From assembly GCF_022398325.1 (NCBI RefSeq), contig NZ_JAKEVD010000018.1, forward strand, positions 16,249 to 80,248: a DNA stretch of 64,000 bases. Reading direction: 5' to 3'. The DNA comes from Shewanella sp. Isolate13. GTDB lineage: Bacteria; Pseudomonadota; Gammaproteobacteria; Enterobacterales; Shewanellaceae. Numbering within the stretch: the first letter of the stretch is position 1; every line of letters starts with the position of its first letter. Position numbers and translations under genes: made by a program. Below the pieces are notes generated by a model. It did not search any database, was not told the origin of the DNA, and saw only the letters and a program-made list of their open reading frames with translations. Shown here one piece after another: positions 18,838 through 30,499 of this stretch.

Positions 18838-19479
18838 ATGACTAAGATTGGCCAATCAAAGCCGATAGACAACAAGCTTGTTAGTCTATTGGACTGGGAA
18901 AAAACTAACGGGTTAATCCCGGCGGTAGTGCAAAACTTCCTCACGGGGAAAGTACTGATGCTCGGCTACATGGATAAAGCCGCACTAGATAAGACGCTAT
19001 CGACGAAACAGGTGACCTTTTTCAGTCGAAGCAAGCAAAGGCTCTGGACCAAGGGGGAAACCTCAGGTAACACCCTTGAGTTAATCGCAATCGATATGGA
19101 CTGCGACAATGATAGCTTGCTAGTACAAGTGATCCCTAATGGGCCGACTTGCCATAAAGGCACTGAAAGTTGCTGGAAAGACGGTAACGCCCACAGTTTT
19201 ATCGATAACCTTGCTACTCTCATTGCGTCACGCAAAGGGCAAGACCCAGAGTCAAGCTATACCGCCCACCTGTTTGAGCGAGGTACTAAGCGCATCGCCC
19301 AGAAAGTCGGTGAGGAAGGGTTAGAAACGGCATTAGCCGCGGCGACTCATGATAAAGCGGAGCTGATAGATGAGGCCTCGGATCTTATCTACCACTTGTT
19401 AGTGCTACTAGAAGATCAGCAGTTGAGTATGCAAGATATCAACTTAAATCTGATGAAGAGACACAATAAGGCCAAGTAG
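18838..19479 (+). CDS. hisI: Bifunctional phosphoribosyl-AMP cyclohydrolase / phosphoribosyl-ATP pyrophosphatase
   Basis: Catalyses steps 2 and 3 of histidine synthesis; also called HisIE. In its 213 residues the cyclohydrolase domain (about 1-125) has [28 protein letters not shown] and the metal-binding DMDCDNDS and [11 protein letters not shown]. The pyrophosphatase domain (about 130-213) has the helical MazG-like [13 protein letters not shown] and [14 protein letters not shown]. It is the last gene of the operon, after a 51-bp gap, and is followed by a terminator. Confidence 0.97.
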   Translation: MTKIGQSKPIDNKLVSLLDWEKTNGLIPAVVQNFLTGKVLMLGYMDKAALDKTLSTKQVTFFSRSKQRLWTKGETSGNTLELIAIDMDCDNDSLLVQVIPNGPTCHKGTESCWKDGNAHSFIDNLATLIASRKGQDPESSYTAHLFERGTKRIAQKVGEEGLETALAAATHDKAELIDEASDLIYHLLVLLEDQQLSMQDINLNLMKRHNKAK

Positions 19480-19490
19480 CCGAGTGATAG

Positions 19491-19513
19491 GGGCGTAAGT
19501 TAAATTTACGCCC
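19491..19513 (+). terminator. Histidine operon terminator
   Basis: GGGCGTAA (19491-19498) and TTACGCCC (19506-19513) flank a 7-base loop and are followed by TCTGTCTTTAT. The stem is good but the T-run is interrupted, so it may be moderately efficient. Confidence 0.65.
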
Positions 19514-19721
19514 TCTGTCTTTATACAATCATTCATCCGTGAGAATCACTTTTAACAGCATAATATTTCAATTTCTCCCCTATTTAGTGCTCTATTTTAC
19601 ACTATAGAAAACACTGTTTTTACAACGAGTAAAACTCAGGTTGCCCTAGTGTTGCGACCCCCAACTTCTGATACAATCTGCGCCACTAAAATTAAGCTTC
19701 TCAATAATAAAAGTGTGCCCT

Positions 19722-20825
19722 ATGAATCTTGCAGATAAAGTTTTAGTCGTAAATGACAACCTCCCTATTCGAACCAATAAGCCTATTCACTCAGGTAAGG
19801 TTCGCAGTGTTTACTGGTTAACCGAAGAAGATAGCGCGCGGTTAATCAAGGACAAAGGTTATGATGTACCAGCCGATGCTCCACTTGCGATTATGGTTAT
19901 TAGTGACCGTATCTCAGCATTTGATTGTGTTTGGCAAGGTGAAAATGGTCTAAACGGTGTACCAGGTAAAGGTACTGCGCTTAATGCCATCTCAAACCAC
20001 TGGTTTAAACTTTTCAAAGATAAAGGGCTTGCCGATAGTCACATCCTAGACATCCCCCACCCACTGGTGTGGATTGTACAGAAAGCCCGTCCTGTGATGA
20101 TTGAAGCGATTGCACGTCAATATATTACTGGCTCAATGTGGCGTTCATACACTAAAGGTGAGCGTGAATTCTGTGGCATTACTATCCCAGAAGGATTAGA
20201 GAAAGATCAAAAGCTGCCAGAGCTACTGATCACACCATCGACTAAGGGTGTATTAACCGGCCTTGAAGGCGTACCAGAAGCCGATGACGTAAACGTCTCA
20301 CGTAGCGACATTGAGCGCCACGTAGCAGGCTTTAATTTCAGCAGCCTATCCGATATCGATCTTTACGAAAAGCTACTTAGAGAAGGTTTTGACGTGATTA
20401 GCGATGCTTTAGCAGAGCATGATCAAATCTTTGTCGATACCAAGTTTGAATTTGGCTACGTCAACGATGCCGCTGGTAATGAAAAGCTTATCTACATGGA
20501 TGAGGTGGGTACCCCTGATAGCTCACGTATTTGGGATGGTTCATCGCACCGTGATGGTAAGATCATCGAGCAATCTAAAGAAGGCTTTAGGCAGTGGCTG
20601 CTTAACCACTTCCCTGATCCAGATATCCTGTTAAACAAGAATCGTATGGAAGAGCGCTTTGCCCTTGCAAGGGACAACAAGCTGCCAGAATCTGTGATGA
20701 TGGATATCTCTAACACTTATGTGGGCATTGCCGAGAAGATCATTGGTGAGAAGCTACATATCAGTGATAATCCTAAGCAGGAAATCATCGATACCTTACG
20801 TGACGAGTACCAACTTATCGTCTAA
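19722..20825 (+). CDS. purC: Phosphoribosylaminoimidazole-succinocarboxamide synthase
   Basis: Joins CAIR and aspartate with ATP in purine synthesis. The frame is open from a GTG at 19713, but the ATG at 19722 (MNLADKVL) gives 367 residues, the length I know for the longer PurC form of this group. The nucleotide-binding SGKVRSVY, the ISAFDCVW loop, and the SAICAR-synthase segments ITGSMWRSY and DTKFEFG are present. It has its own spacer and terminator, so it is a single-gene unit. I saw no clear PurR palindrome upstream. Confidence 0.95.
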   Translation: MNLADKVLVVNDNLPIRTNKPIHSGKVRSVYWLTEEDSARLIKDKGYDVPADAPLAIMVISDRISAFDCVWQGENGLNGVPGKGTALNAISNHWFKLFKDKGLADSHILDIPHPLVWIVQKARPVMIEAIARQYITGSMWRSYTKGEREFCGITIPEGLEKDQKLPELLITPSTKGVLTGLEGVPEADDVNVSRSDIERHVAGFNFSSLSDIDLYEKLLREGFDVISDALAEHDQIFVDTKFEFGYVNDAAGNEKLIYMDEVGTPDSSRIWDGSSHRDGKIIEQSKEGFRQWLLNHFPDPDILLNKNRMEERFALARDNKLPESVMMDISNTYVGIAEKIIGEKLHISDNPKQEIIDTLRDEYQLIV

Positions 20826-20877
20826 TCGAGCGAGTGGCTATAGTTATCGGTTTGATTGATGACCTCAGCTAAACAAT

Positions 20878-20909
20878 AAAAAAGCCGCAATCTCTATTGC
20901 GGCTTTTTT
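20878..20909 (+). terminator. Bidirectional terminator between purC and lpxM
   Basis: AAAAAAGCCGCAA and TTGCGGCTTTTTT (13-bp arms) with a six-base loop and T-runs on both strands; it serves purC and the converging acyltransferase gene. Confidence 0.93.
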
Positions 20910-20972
20910 GTGAATCAATCTTTCATCCTGAGATAAAATACAGACAATCTCTAAATGAATAACCCAGACAGA

Positions 20973-21911
20973 CTATTTATAAATGGATGCTTCACCTTCT
21001 GGGCGAGTCTTAAGCACTTTCAAAAACCACATATATTGTTCTGGGTAAGCTAAGATCACCTGCTCTACCGCCTTATTTAAGGCGATGGCTTCATTTTCTT
21101 TACCCTGCATGGTTTCTGGATCAATTGCAGGCATAACGGTTAAATCAAAATGGCGTTTAGCTTGATCGTAACCAATCTTGACTGGCATCACTTGCGCGTT
21201 ACCCGCCTGAGCTAAGCGGCCCACCACAGGCAATGTCGCCTTAGTGGTGCCAAGAAACGGCGCAAATACACTCTTATCACGTCCAAGATCTTCATCGGGT
21301 AGATAAAAGAAGCTGTTATCTTGCTTAAGTTCAGCTAACAAGGCTCTAATACCGGCTTCACGCATATAGATATTGCCCCCTTGAGAGCTTCTCATACGGT
21401 TATTGAACCAGTTAAACAGATCATTCTTATGGGCCTTTGCCATCGAAACCATGGGTAAATCGAGGTTAAGCCTTAGACCTGCATACTCAATACCCCACAC
21501 GTGTGGCATGATAAAAATCACCGGCTGACCTGCAGCTCTTGCTTTTTCAACATGTTCAAAGCCATGTAGCTGTACCCTGCGTCTCATATGAGCACGAGAC
21601 TTTAGCATCAACTCAGACTGAGCCAGCAAGATCATGACGAAGTTTTCGACGTTATCTAACACTAGCGCGTCGATCTCATCGGCAGACTTTTCAGGAAAAC
21701 AGGTGGTCAAATTTGCTCTAGCAACCTTAATTGGCTTCTTTGCTATCTTCATGACCAATTTAGCTAGCACACGAGCAATGGGATCCCTTAACCATGCAGG
21801 CATAAGACCAAATACCACCAGCACTAGAATAGCGCCCCAAGTTAACCAATATCTTGGGTGCAATAGACTCAGGTTAAAACGTCGGTCAAAATACTTCGGC
21901 TTTCTAGACAA
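20973..21911 (-). CDS. lpxM: Lipid A acyltransferase LpxM-type
   Basis: Late acyltransferase adding a secondary acyl chain to lipid A, on the inner face of the cytoplasmic membrane. In its 312 residues the HPRYW N-terminus and one membrane anchor at about 23-41 precede the catalytic H-x4-acidic motif HVWGIE at about 137. YLPDEDLG, FLGTTKATLPVVGRL and the C-terminal PEQYMWFLKVLKTRP resemble E. coli LpxM more than LpxL. The start is TTG, supported by AGAGG eight bases upstream and by the absence of another start before the membrane segment. Confidence 0.87.
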   Translation of the reverse strand: MSRKPKYFDRRFNLSLLHPRYWLTWGAILVLVVFGLMPAWLRDPIARVLAKLVMKIAKKPIKVARANLTTCFPEKSADEIDALVLDNVENFVMILLAQSELMLKSRAHMRRRVQLHGFEHVEKARAAGQPVIFIMPHVWGIEYAGLRLNLDLPMVSMAKAHKNDLFNWFNNRMRSSQGGNIYMREAGIRALLAELKQDNSFFYLPDEDLGRDKSVFAPFLGTTKATLPVVGRLAQAGNAQVMPVKIGYDQAKRHFDLTVMPAIDPETMQGKENEAIALNKAVEQVILAYPEQYMWFLKVLKTRPEGEASIYK

Positions 21912-21941
21912 GAATAAAACCTCTACAGCAAATGGAAACAG

Positions 21942-21964
21942 AAAAAGCCACTCAATTGAGTGGC
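21942..21964 (-). terminator. Terminator of the pheST-ihfA operon
   Basis: The perfectly palindromic stem GCCACTCAATTGAGTGGC (21947-21964) is followed on the minus strand by TTTTT, 25 bases after the ihfA stop. Confidence 0.9.
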
Positions 21965-21988
21965 CTCTTCATTACAGTGCTAAAGCAA

Positions 21989-22285
21989 TTACTTCTTTGC
22001 GTTAGCCTCTTCGACGCGGCTTTTGAGTTTCTGTCCCGGACGGAACGTCACTACGCGGCGTGCCGAAATTGGGATATCTTCTCCCGTCTTTGGGTTCCTT
22101 CCCGGTCTTTGATTCTTGTCCCTCAGGTCAAAGTTGCCAAAGCCAGATAGCTTGACCTGCTCACCACTTTCAAGAGCTTGACGAATTTCTTCGAAAAACG
22201 TCTCTACCATCTCTTTCGCTACTCTCTTGTTGATACCTAGCGTTTCAAAAAGATGTTCTGCCATTTCGGCTTTGGTAAGTGCCAT
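21989..22285 (-). CDS. ihfA: Integration host factor subunit alpha
   Basis: DNA-bending nucleoid protein that pairs with IhfB. The 98 residues start [10 protein letters not shown]. The DNA-intercalating arm has [23 protein letters not shown], with the key proline in RNPKTG, after the [10 protein letters not shown] strand. It follows pheT by four bases, the same pheS-pheT-ihfA order as in E. coli, with an AGGGA ribosome-binding site inside the spacer region. Confidence 0.97.
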
Positions 22286-22289
22286 ACTT

Positions 22290-24677
22290 TTAGTCCCTCA
22301 ACGATGCGTTGAACTCGTCTTTCAGAGCAGAAACCACGACGTCTACCATCTCTGCGATCTCTTTCTCTTCCAATGTACGAGCGTTGTCTTGTAATAAGAG
22401 TGCTATTGCAAGGCTCTTTTTGCCTTCCTCTACACCTTTACCTCGGTATACATCGAACAAGTTTATGCCAACCAACTGATTTTCGCCAACTTTTCTTATC
22501 AATTTTACAACATCATTTGCAGCAACAGCGTCATCAACGACGATGGCGATATCACGGCGGTTAGCTGGAAACTTAGACACAGTCTGGGCTAGCGGCAAAT
22601 TAGCGTGCAATAAAGCATCTAATTCTAGCTCGAAAATAATTGTTTTTCCGTTTAGGCCAAATGGCTTCTCTAGGCTCGGATGAACCGTTCCTATGATACC
22701 AATTACGCGATCATCTCTTAAGATTTCAGCACATTGCCCCGGATGAAGTGCTGGATGAGTCGCCGCTCTGAAACTAAATTCAGCATCAGCAACAGTCAAA
22801 CCGATGACCGCTTCTAGGTCACCTTTAAGGTCGAAGAAATCAACCGTCTTTGACTCCATTGTCCAATGTTCGTCATTCTGATTACCGGCAATTACCGCAG
22901 CAAGCATAGGTTGCTGTGACACGCCCGATTCAGCAGACTCGTTTGGTACGAAACGTAGGCCCGTTTCGAACAGTCTTACACGGTTTTGCTGACGGCTCTG
23001 GTTATAACCCACAGCTGTCAACAGACCGGTAAACATAGAAAGACGCATAGCCGACATTTCAACCGAAATTGGGTTCGGTAGGATCATAGCTTCAGCACCT
23101 GGGTGAACCAGCTCCTGCTGCTTAGGATCGACAAAGCTATAGGTCACAGCTTCTTGGAAGCCACGTGCCACTAACATGCTGCGAACACGCTTGATGTTAA
23201 TGTTCGACTCTTTGTGATCAGACATGCTTAACTGCGCGATAGGCGCAATATTTGGAATATTGTTGTAGCCGTAAATGCGGGCAACTTCTTCAATCAAGTC
23301 TTCTTCAATTGCCATATCGAAACGGTAAGTGGCGGTAGTGACATTCCACTGCCCTTCACTCACTTCAACAGCAAAACCTAAACGCTCTAGAATTTCTTTA
23401 ACTTCGCCATCTTCGATATGATGACCCAAAGTCTTATCTAGCTTGCTGCGACGCAATAGGATCTGTACAGGCTTAGGAAGATTCTCTTCAGACTTAGCTT
23501 CTACAACTGGGCCAGCTTCACCGCCACAGATCTCAAGTACTAGACGACTTGCACGATCCATAACCTTTTGTTGAAGTTCAGGATCGACACCACGCTCGAA
23601 ACGGTGTGATGCATCGGTATGTAGACCAATACGGCGTGCCTTACCCAAAATCGCTAACGGTGCAAAATAAGCACACTCAAGAACGATATCAGTTGTATCA
23701 GTAGTCACACCGCTATGTTCGCCACCAAATACACCCGCAAGGGCCAATGGCTTAACTTGGTCAGCAATGATCAGCATATCTTCTGGGATAGTGATTTCGT
23801 TGCCATCAAGCAGAGTCAGTTTCTCTTCACCGTTAGGCTTACGAACTTGAATACCGCCATCTAACTTAGCTAAGTCAAATGCGTGCATAGGCTGACCGAA
23901 TTCAATCAACACATAGTTAGTAATATCGACAATCGGATCGATTGAACGGATACCGCTACGACGCAACTTCTCTTGCATCCATAATGGCGTTTCAGCTTTG
24001 ACATTTACGTTCTTAATCACGCGGCCCAAGTAACGGCCACACTCTTGCTCAGCTTGGATATCCACAGTCACAGCATCATCGATGCTGGCTTCTACCGCTT
24101 CCCAAGTAGGCTCTATAACCGCTTGACGGTTTAATACGCCCACTTCACGAGCAAGACCTGCCATACCTAGACAATCTGCACGGTTCGCGGTTAAATCAAC
24201 ATCGATAACCGCATCGTTTAGATCTAGGTAATCACGAACGTCTTGACCAATTGGTGCGTCAAGTGGCAATTCAATGATGCCGTCGCTTTCGATATCAACA
24301 CCTAGTTCACCAAATGAGCACAGCATACCGAATGATGGCTGGCCACGTAATTTGGCTTTCTTAATTTTGAAATCGCCTGGCAGTACCGCGCCGACCATAG
24401 CCACAGCGACTTTAAGACCTAGGCGGCAGTTTGCAGCACCACAGACGATGTCGATTAGCTCTTCGCCACCGACATTAATCTTAGTAACACGCAGTTTATC
24501 TGCATCTGGATGCTGACCGCACTCAACGACTTCACCAACGATAACGCCGCTAAAATCGGCTGCAACAGGCTCAATACCGTCAACTTCTAGACCAGCCATT
24601 GTAATTTGGTGTGCTAACTCTTCACGATTTACGCTCGGGTTAACCCACTCACGAAGCCAAGATTCACTAAATTTCAT
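22290..24677 (-). CDS. pheT: Phenylalanine--tRNA ligase beta subunit
   Basis: Forms the alpha2-beta2 PheRS; the beta chain holds tRNA and edits Tyr-tRNA-Phe. It has 795 residues, the normal bacterial length. The N-terminal EMAP-like tRNA-binding fold ([19 protein letters not shown]) lies at about 44-62, the B3/B4 editing region at about 210-370, a B5 domain at about 400-475, and the C-terminal FDX-ACB anticodon domain ([12 protein letters not shown]) from about 702. A GGAG lies ten bases before the ATG, and pheS ends 16 bases upstream. Confidence 0.97.
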
Positions 24678-24693
24678 GCTATTATAGCTCCGT

Positions 24694-26118
<1,425 letters not shown>

Positions 26119-27615
26119 ATGAAAGAAGTGAAGTTCCGTTGGGTCGATAAATACCTTATCCATATGACCCTTAAATCAAAGTTTGCCTTATTAGCGATAA
26201 TTCCCATCATTACCCTTCTCGGCCTGTCGGCTCTGCTCAATAGCGAGTACAGGCAAAACTTAGTCGATAGCCAAGTCGCGCAAACTCAAGAGTTCAACCA
26301 AACACTGAGTCATACCCTCGACACGGCCTATCAATATATACCTGCAGAAAATAGAGATGCATTTCTTAACGCGTTAAACGGCCAAGTCGCTGTTCATCAG
26401 CAGAGCAATGCTAGCCACCAAATCTCATCCTTAGCTGCAAAAGGTGGCGAAGCCGCCATTGAAGGTGACAAGATCCGAAGTGTGAGTCCACAAAGTCCGC
26501 TCGGGCTAATTACAGTTTTAACCACCAAGCAGAACACTGAAAGCCATAACGAATATCTTGCCTATCTTGCGACCGCCATATTGATCTGCATTATCTTAAT
26601 CGTCAGCTACTATATTTCGAGTTTCGTTGGCGGTGCGCTCTATACCAACGTCATGGCGCTAAAAAGAGCAGCTGAAGGCGATCTCACGGGGCGGCTGAAT
26701 TTTTTCGAGGTTAAAGATGAGTTTAGTATTCTAGCGATAAGTATCGACACCCTCGTCGAGCGTCAGCATAAATTGGTTACTGAAATGACCAATGCTAGCC
26801 TACAGATCCGCAATGTCGTTCAAGCATTTAGAAACACTGCGCAGGAAGGACAATCTTTAGCGATGAATCAGCGCCAACATATTGACTCATTAGCGACCGC
26901 CATGGAGCAGATGACCGCAGCGGTATCGGAAGTCGCCCGCAATGCTGAGATGTCATCTACAGAAACCCAAGAAGCCAATGTTCAGGTCGATGCTGGTTCT
27001 CGTGATATCGCTATCACAGTTGAAGCGATCGGTAGCCTGTCAGTAGAGATCGGTGATGCTTCAGAAGCGGTGAACAATCTCAATGACAATGCAGCCAAAA
27101 TTGATGAGGTTGTCACCACCATTAACGCAATCTCAGAGCAAACAAACCTACTCGCGTTAAATGCAGCGATTGAGGCGGCCCGCGCCGGAGAGCAGGGTCG
27201 TGGATTTGCGGTAGTTGCCGATGAGGTCAGAACTCTTGCAGGCCGCACGCAAGCCGCAACCGTTGAGATTAAAACCATGATTGAGGCACTACAATCAGGT
27301 GCGCGTAACTTAAAGTTAGTAATGAGCCGCACCGTAGAGAAGGCCGAAGAAGGTAAGAAACACGTGCTAGATACAGGCAAAGATCTACAAGGGATAGCCC
27401 ATCACAGTGCCAAAGTCTATGAAATGAGTGTTCTGATCGCCACCTCGGCAGAGGAACAATCCTCCGTCGCTAACGAGATTGCCACCAACCTGATGGACAT
27501 TCGAAATCAATCTCACGATGTCGAACAATCGGCAAACCAATCGGTATCTGGCTGTGATGAATTACATGCAACGGCAGAGCAACTGGATAAATTGCTTATT
27601 GGCCTAAAGATATAA
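26119..27615 (+). CDS. Methyl-accepting chemotaxis protein
   Basis: A chemoreceptor of 498 residues. Membrane segment 1 is at about 20-40 and segment 2 at about 154-176, so the periplasmic sensor is small (~110 residues) and not recognisable by eye. A HAMP domain follows (about 178-230), then the long coiled-coil signalling domain with the conserved hairpin tip containing ISEQTNLLALNAAIEAAR and GRGFAVVADEVR. No C-terminal CheR-binding pentapeptide is present. It has its own terminator; the following gene is another membrane sensor. Confidence 0.93.
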   Translation: MKEVKFRWVDKYLIHMTLKSKFALLAIIPIITLLGLSALLNSEYRQNLVDSQVAQTQEFNQTLSHTLDTAYQYIPAENRDAFLNALNGQVAVHQQSNASHQISSLAAKGGEAAIEGDKIRSVSPQSPLGLITVLTTKQNTESHNEYLAYLATAILICIILIVSYYISSFVGGALYTNVMALKRAAEGDLTGRLNFFEVKDEFSILAISIDTLVERQHKLVTEMTNASLQIRNVVQAFRNTAQEGQSLAMNQRQHIDSLATAMEQMTAAVSEVARNAEMSSTETQEANVQVDAGSRDIAITVEAIGSLSVEIGDASEAVNNLNDNAAKIDEVVTTINAISEQTNLLALNAAIEAARAGEQGRGFAVVADEVRTLAGRTQAATVEIKTMIEALQSGARNLKLVMSRTVEKAEEGKKHVLDTGKDLQGIAHHSAKVYEMSVLIATSAEEQSSVANEIATNLMDIRNQSHDVEQSANQSVSGCDELHATAEQLDKLLIGLKI

Positions 27616-27630
27616 TTTAAAAACTGCGGT

Positions 27631-27660
27631 AAAAAAGCAGCCTTTTGGCTGCTTTTTTTT
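27631..27660 (+). terminator. Terminator of the chemoreceptor gene
   Basis: AAAAAAGCAGCC, a TTTT loop, GGCTGCTTTTTT and a continuous run of eight T make a textbook rho-independent terminator. Confidence 0.93.
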
Positions 27661-27810
27661 GATTTAAAAGAAATTTACGCCCCCAGTCGACTGCATTTGT
27701 TTTACAAAAAAACAACAAGGCTTATATAATTAGCTCAGAATAAAAACCATACCTTTTTTAGTACGGATACCAATTGAGGGGCGTGTTCATTATTTAAGCA
27801 GACAACTATC

Positions 27811-30417
27811 ATGGTAAAGCCTAACAAACAGAGTTCAAAATTAACCGACTGGCGCACAAACTTACCGATGCTGTTTATGTTGGTTCAGCTGTTCGTGGCA
27901 GCGGTCATCATTATCGCCAGCGTTGGGTTTCTCAAATCCATTGAAACTGACCGTTTAATCGATAATCAAGAGTTTTTAAGCATAAACCTCGGAAAGACTA
28001 TCGTTGCGAAGCTACAGCAAAAAACCAATAAAATTGAAAATCTCGCCGTTTCTATTGGCGCTTTAGGTGAGCTGTACCAACATGATCCTAAGCAATTAAA
28101 CGCAGCGATACCTGCACTTTTAGAGCAACCAGGGCAACAAGAGGTAATACTCGGTGGAGGCGTTTGGCCTGAACCCTTTTCATTTGACCCAAGCAAACGA
28201 AAAGACAGTTATTTTTGGGCGCGAGACTTTGCCGCTGAGCTGATTAAAGTCAATGACTATAACGCCGATAGCATCTCCCCCTACTACAATGAACCCTGGT
28301 ACGTACCCGCCAAGTACTATCCGACAGATACCACATACTGGTCTAAGTCCTATATCGACCCCTATACTCAGAATGCGATGCTAACGGCATCGGTTCCTAT
28401 GTGGCAGGAGCATCGTTTCATCGGCGTATCCACGGTAGACATCGCCCTATCGAGCCTAGACAACTTCTTTAACAGTGCCATATCGAGCCATGGCGGCTAT
28501 GTCTTCGCACTCGATCAACAAAACCGTTTGCTATCTTATCCAGACACAGATTTAGACACGAGTGAACCACTCAATAATCGAACCCTGTTTCAGCCTTTTA
28601 GCGCATTTTCCACAGAACACCCCTCTTTCGCACCGCTGCAACAGACTATCAAAAAAATAGATACCGATTTTATTCGTCAGGCTAATCTGAATAAGGCCTA
28701 TGAAGATTCACAGCTCACAGATGTGATTAAAAATACCCCCGAACATGAGCGCGCTAAACTTGTGGCGCTGATTAACCAAAATGCTAATAACAAGCTCCAG
28801 CAAGTCGAGCTTGTTGCAACTAAGCGCTTAACTAGCGACCCTAGGCTTAAAGAACCCGTCATAGTCACAGTCTTCTTAATGCCGGGAACCTACTGGAAAA
28901 TCATCTTAGTGACGCCCATGTCGAGTATTACCTATAACGCGCAGTCATTGGCAAGCTCCATCGGTATTTACCTAGTGAGTATACAAATATTTGCCCTAAT
29001 ACTACTTTTCATTGTGCAAAATAAGCTCTTTATCGCGCCTATTAGCCGCATGGTTCGTGCTTTGAATGACTCAAACCCTGCCAAAATCGAGCTAGAAGCT
29101 ACCAACCGTAAAGATGAAATAGGCATGCTTGCCAAGGCCTTTAGCTCTCGGACACGCCAGTTAGAAGTTGCCCTCGCGAGTCTAGACGCCACCAACCTCG
29201 CCCTAGAACAACAGCTGGATGTCCAGCAGCAATCGAAAGCGGAGTTACAAGAGAAAAAAGAGCAGCTTAACTCAGTATTAAACTCAGCCCATAACTTAAT
29301 TTTTATCATGAATTTAAACGGGGAGTTCACCTTAGTAAACGACCAATTCTGCCAGACCCTGTCGCGCAAAAGAGAGAATATCTTAGGAACAAAAGATCAC
29401 CTCGTGATGCCAAAAGAGATAGCCAGTCTTAATCAACAGAAAGATCGGCTCGTGATCAAGGATAAAGTTGAACTAAGTTATGAGCAGAGCTTCCCTGTTG
29501 AGGGAAAACAGCATATCTACCTTGTGACTAAGTTCCCGATTTTCGATGACAACATGCAACTGACTTCTGTAGGAACCATTGCTTTCGATATCAGTGCAAC
29601 AAAAGAAGCAGAACTTAAGAAACGAGCTCAATTTGAAATACTTAGGCAGGAAACTTCCGATAACATCCGCTTTATTGAAAAACTTGAACAGACGAATAGA
29701 CGTTTACAAAGCGAGAGTCAGCAAGCCAAATTAGAGAGCTATCGCCAAAACAGCTTTGAGAAAGTGAAACACGAAAATCAAACGATTTATCCCTCTTTAG
29801 TCGCGGCAATTGTAAAACCGATATTTAGAAAGCAAGATGATTTAGCAGCCAGCGCATATCGTCTGGCCAGTGGCGAGCTGAGTATCGCCGACTTTAACAA
29901 TAAATTAGCTAATCAAACCGAACGCCTCAGACATCTCGAATATCTGTTCTCAGCCCAAGACTATATCGCTAAACCTATCGACCTAGTCTCCTTGCTTGAG
30001 CATGTTGTTGCCCTATTACAACCCAAGTTAACGGCTAAGAATATCGAACTCAAAATTGAGAGTGATAGTCGGCTTATTGTTGAGGGGATCCACTGGCACT
30101 ACTTACTGATCTTTTACCGTGCCATTAGCAACACCATTACCGATGCGTTTTACCAACAAGCTAATGCACAGAAGATGAAAGTCAGCTTAAATAAAGAGGC
30201 TCAACAAGTCGTCATGAAAATATGTGATAACGGTAAAGGCTTTAATGAAGAGCAATTAGCCGTGCTGCAGAACACACTCGATAGTGACAAAGTTGCAGGC
30301 ACCCTATCGGCGCTTTCTGTCTGGCTAAAGAGTGAGTTTCAGGGCCAGCTCACCGTAACAGCCTTACCAATAGAGTCAGGGTTTAAGACCTTGGTAAGCT
30401 ACCAGTTACTCAATTGA
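27811..30417 (+). CDS. Membrane sensor with Cache and PAS domains and a degenerate histidine-kinase core
   Basis: A protein of 868 residues. Membrane segment 1 is at about 20-43. A large periplasmic dCache-like domain (about 45-375) includes a PWYVPAKYYPTDTTYWSK stretch typical of such sensors. Membrane segment 2 is at about 383-407, followed by a HAMP-like/coiled-coil region to ~480, a PAS domain (about 485-605), another coil, and a kinase-like C-terminus. The usual H-box has valine (V668 in LVAAIVKPIF) where the phospho-histidine is expected. The N-box asparagine and the ATP-binding DNGKG (806-810) remain, but the second glycine box is missing. It may be a pseudokinase or interaction sensor. 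No response-regulator gene is adjacent. Confidence 0.8.
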   Translation: MVKPNKQSSKLTDWRTNLPMLFMLVQLFVAAVIIIASVGFLKSIETDRLIDNQEFLSINLGKTIVAKLQQKTNKIENLAVSIGALGELYQHDPKQLNAAIPALLEQPGQQEVILGGGVWPEPFSFDPSKRKDSYFWARDFAAELIKVNDYNADSISPYYNEPWYVPAKYYPTDTTYWSKSYIDPYTQNAMLTASVPMWQEHRFIGVSTVDIALSSLDNFFNSAISSHGGYVFALDQQNRLLSYPDTDLDTSEPLNNRTLFQPFSAFSTEHPSFAPLQQTIKKIDTDFIRQANLNKAYEDSQLTDVIKNTPEHERAKLVALINQNANNKLQQVELVATKRLTSDPRLKEPVIVTVFLMPGTYWKIILVTPMSSITYNAQSLASSIGIYLVSIQIFALILLFIVQNKLFIAPISRMVRALNDSNPAKIELEATNRKDEIGMLAKAFSSRTRQLEVALASLDATNLALEQQLDVQQQSKAELQEKKEQLNSVLNSAHNLIFIMNLNGEFTLVNDQFCQTLSRKRENILGTKDHLVMPKEIASLNQQKDRLVIKDKVELSYEQSFPVEGKQHIYLVTKFPIFDDNMQLTSVGTIAFDISATKEAELKKRAQFEILRQETSDNIRFIEKLEQTNRRLQSESQQAKLESYRQNSFEKVKHENQTIYPSLVAAIVKPIFRKQDDLAASAYRLASGELSIADFNNKLANQTERLRHLEYLFSAQDYIAKPIDLVSLLEHVVALLQPKLTAKNIELKIESDSRLIVEGIHWHYLLIFYRAISNTITDAFYQQANAQKMKVSLNKEAQQVVMKICDNGKGFNEEQLAVLQNTLDSDKVAGTLSALSVWLKSEFQGQLTVTALPIESGFKTLVSYQLLN

Positions 30418-30424
30418 TAAAACA

Positions 30425-30463
30425 AAAGGCGCCTACACGATACTCGTTCGTGTAGGCGCCTTT
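30425..30463 (+). terminator. Strong convergent terminator
   Basis: A 16-bp stem (30425-30440 with 30448-30463) and 7-base loop lie between the sensor gene and the converging DTGA-protein gene. Short A and T runs flank it on both sides, so it can act in both directions. Confidence 0.85.
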
Positions 30464-30499
30464 ATGATCCGTGTAAAAGCTTAGCTGTGGCGCTGAGGC

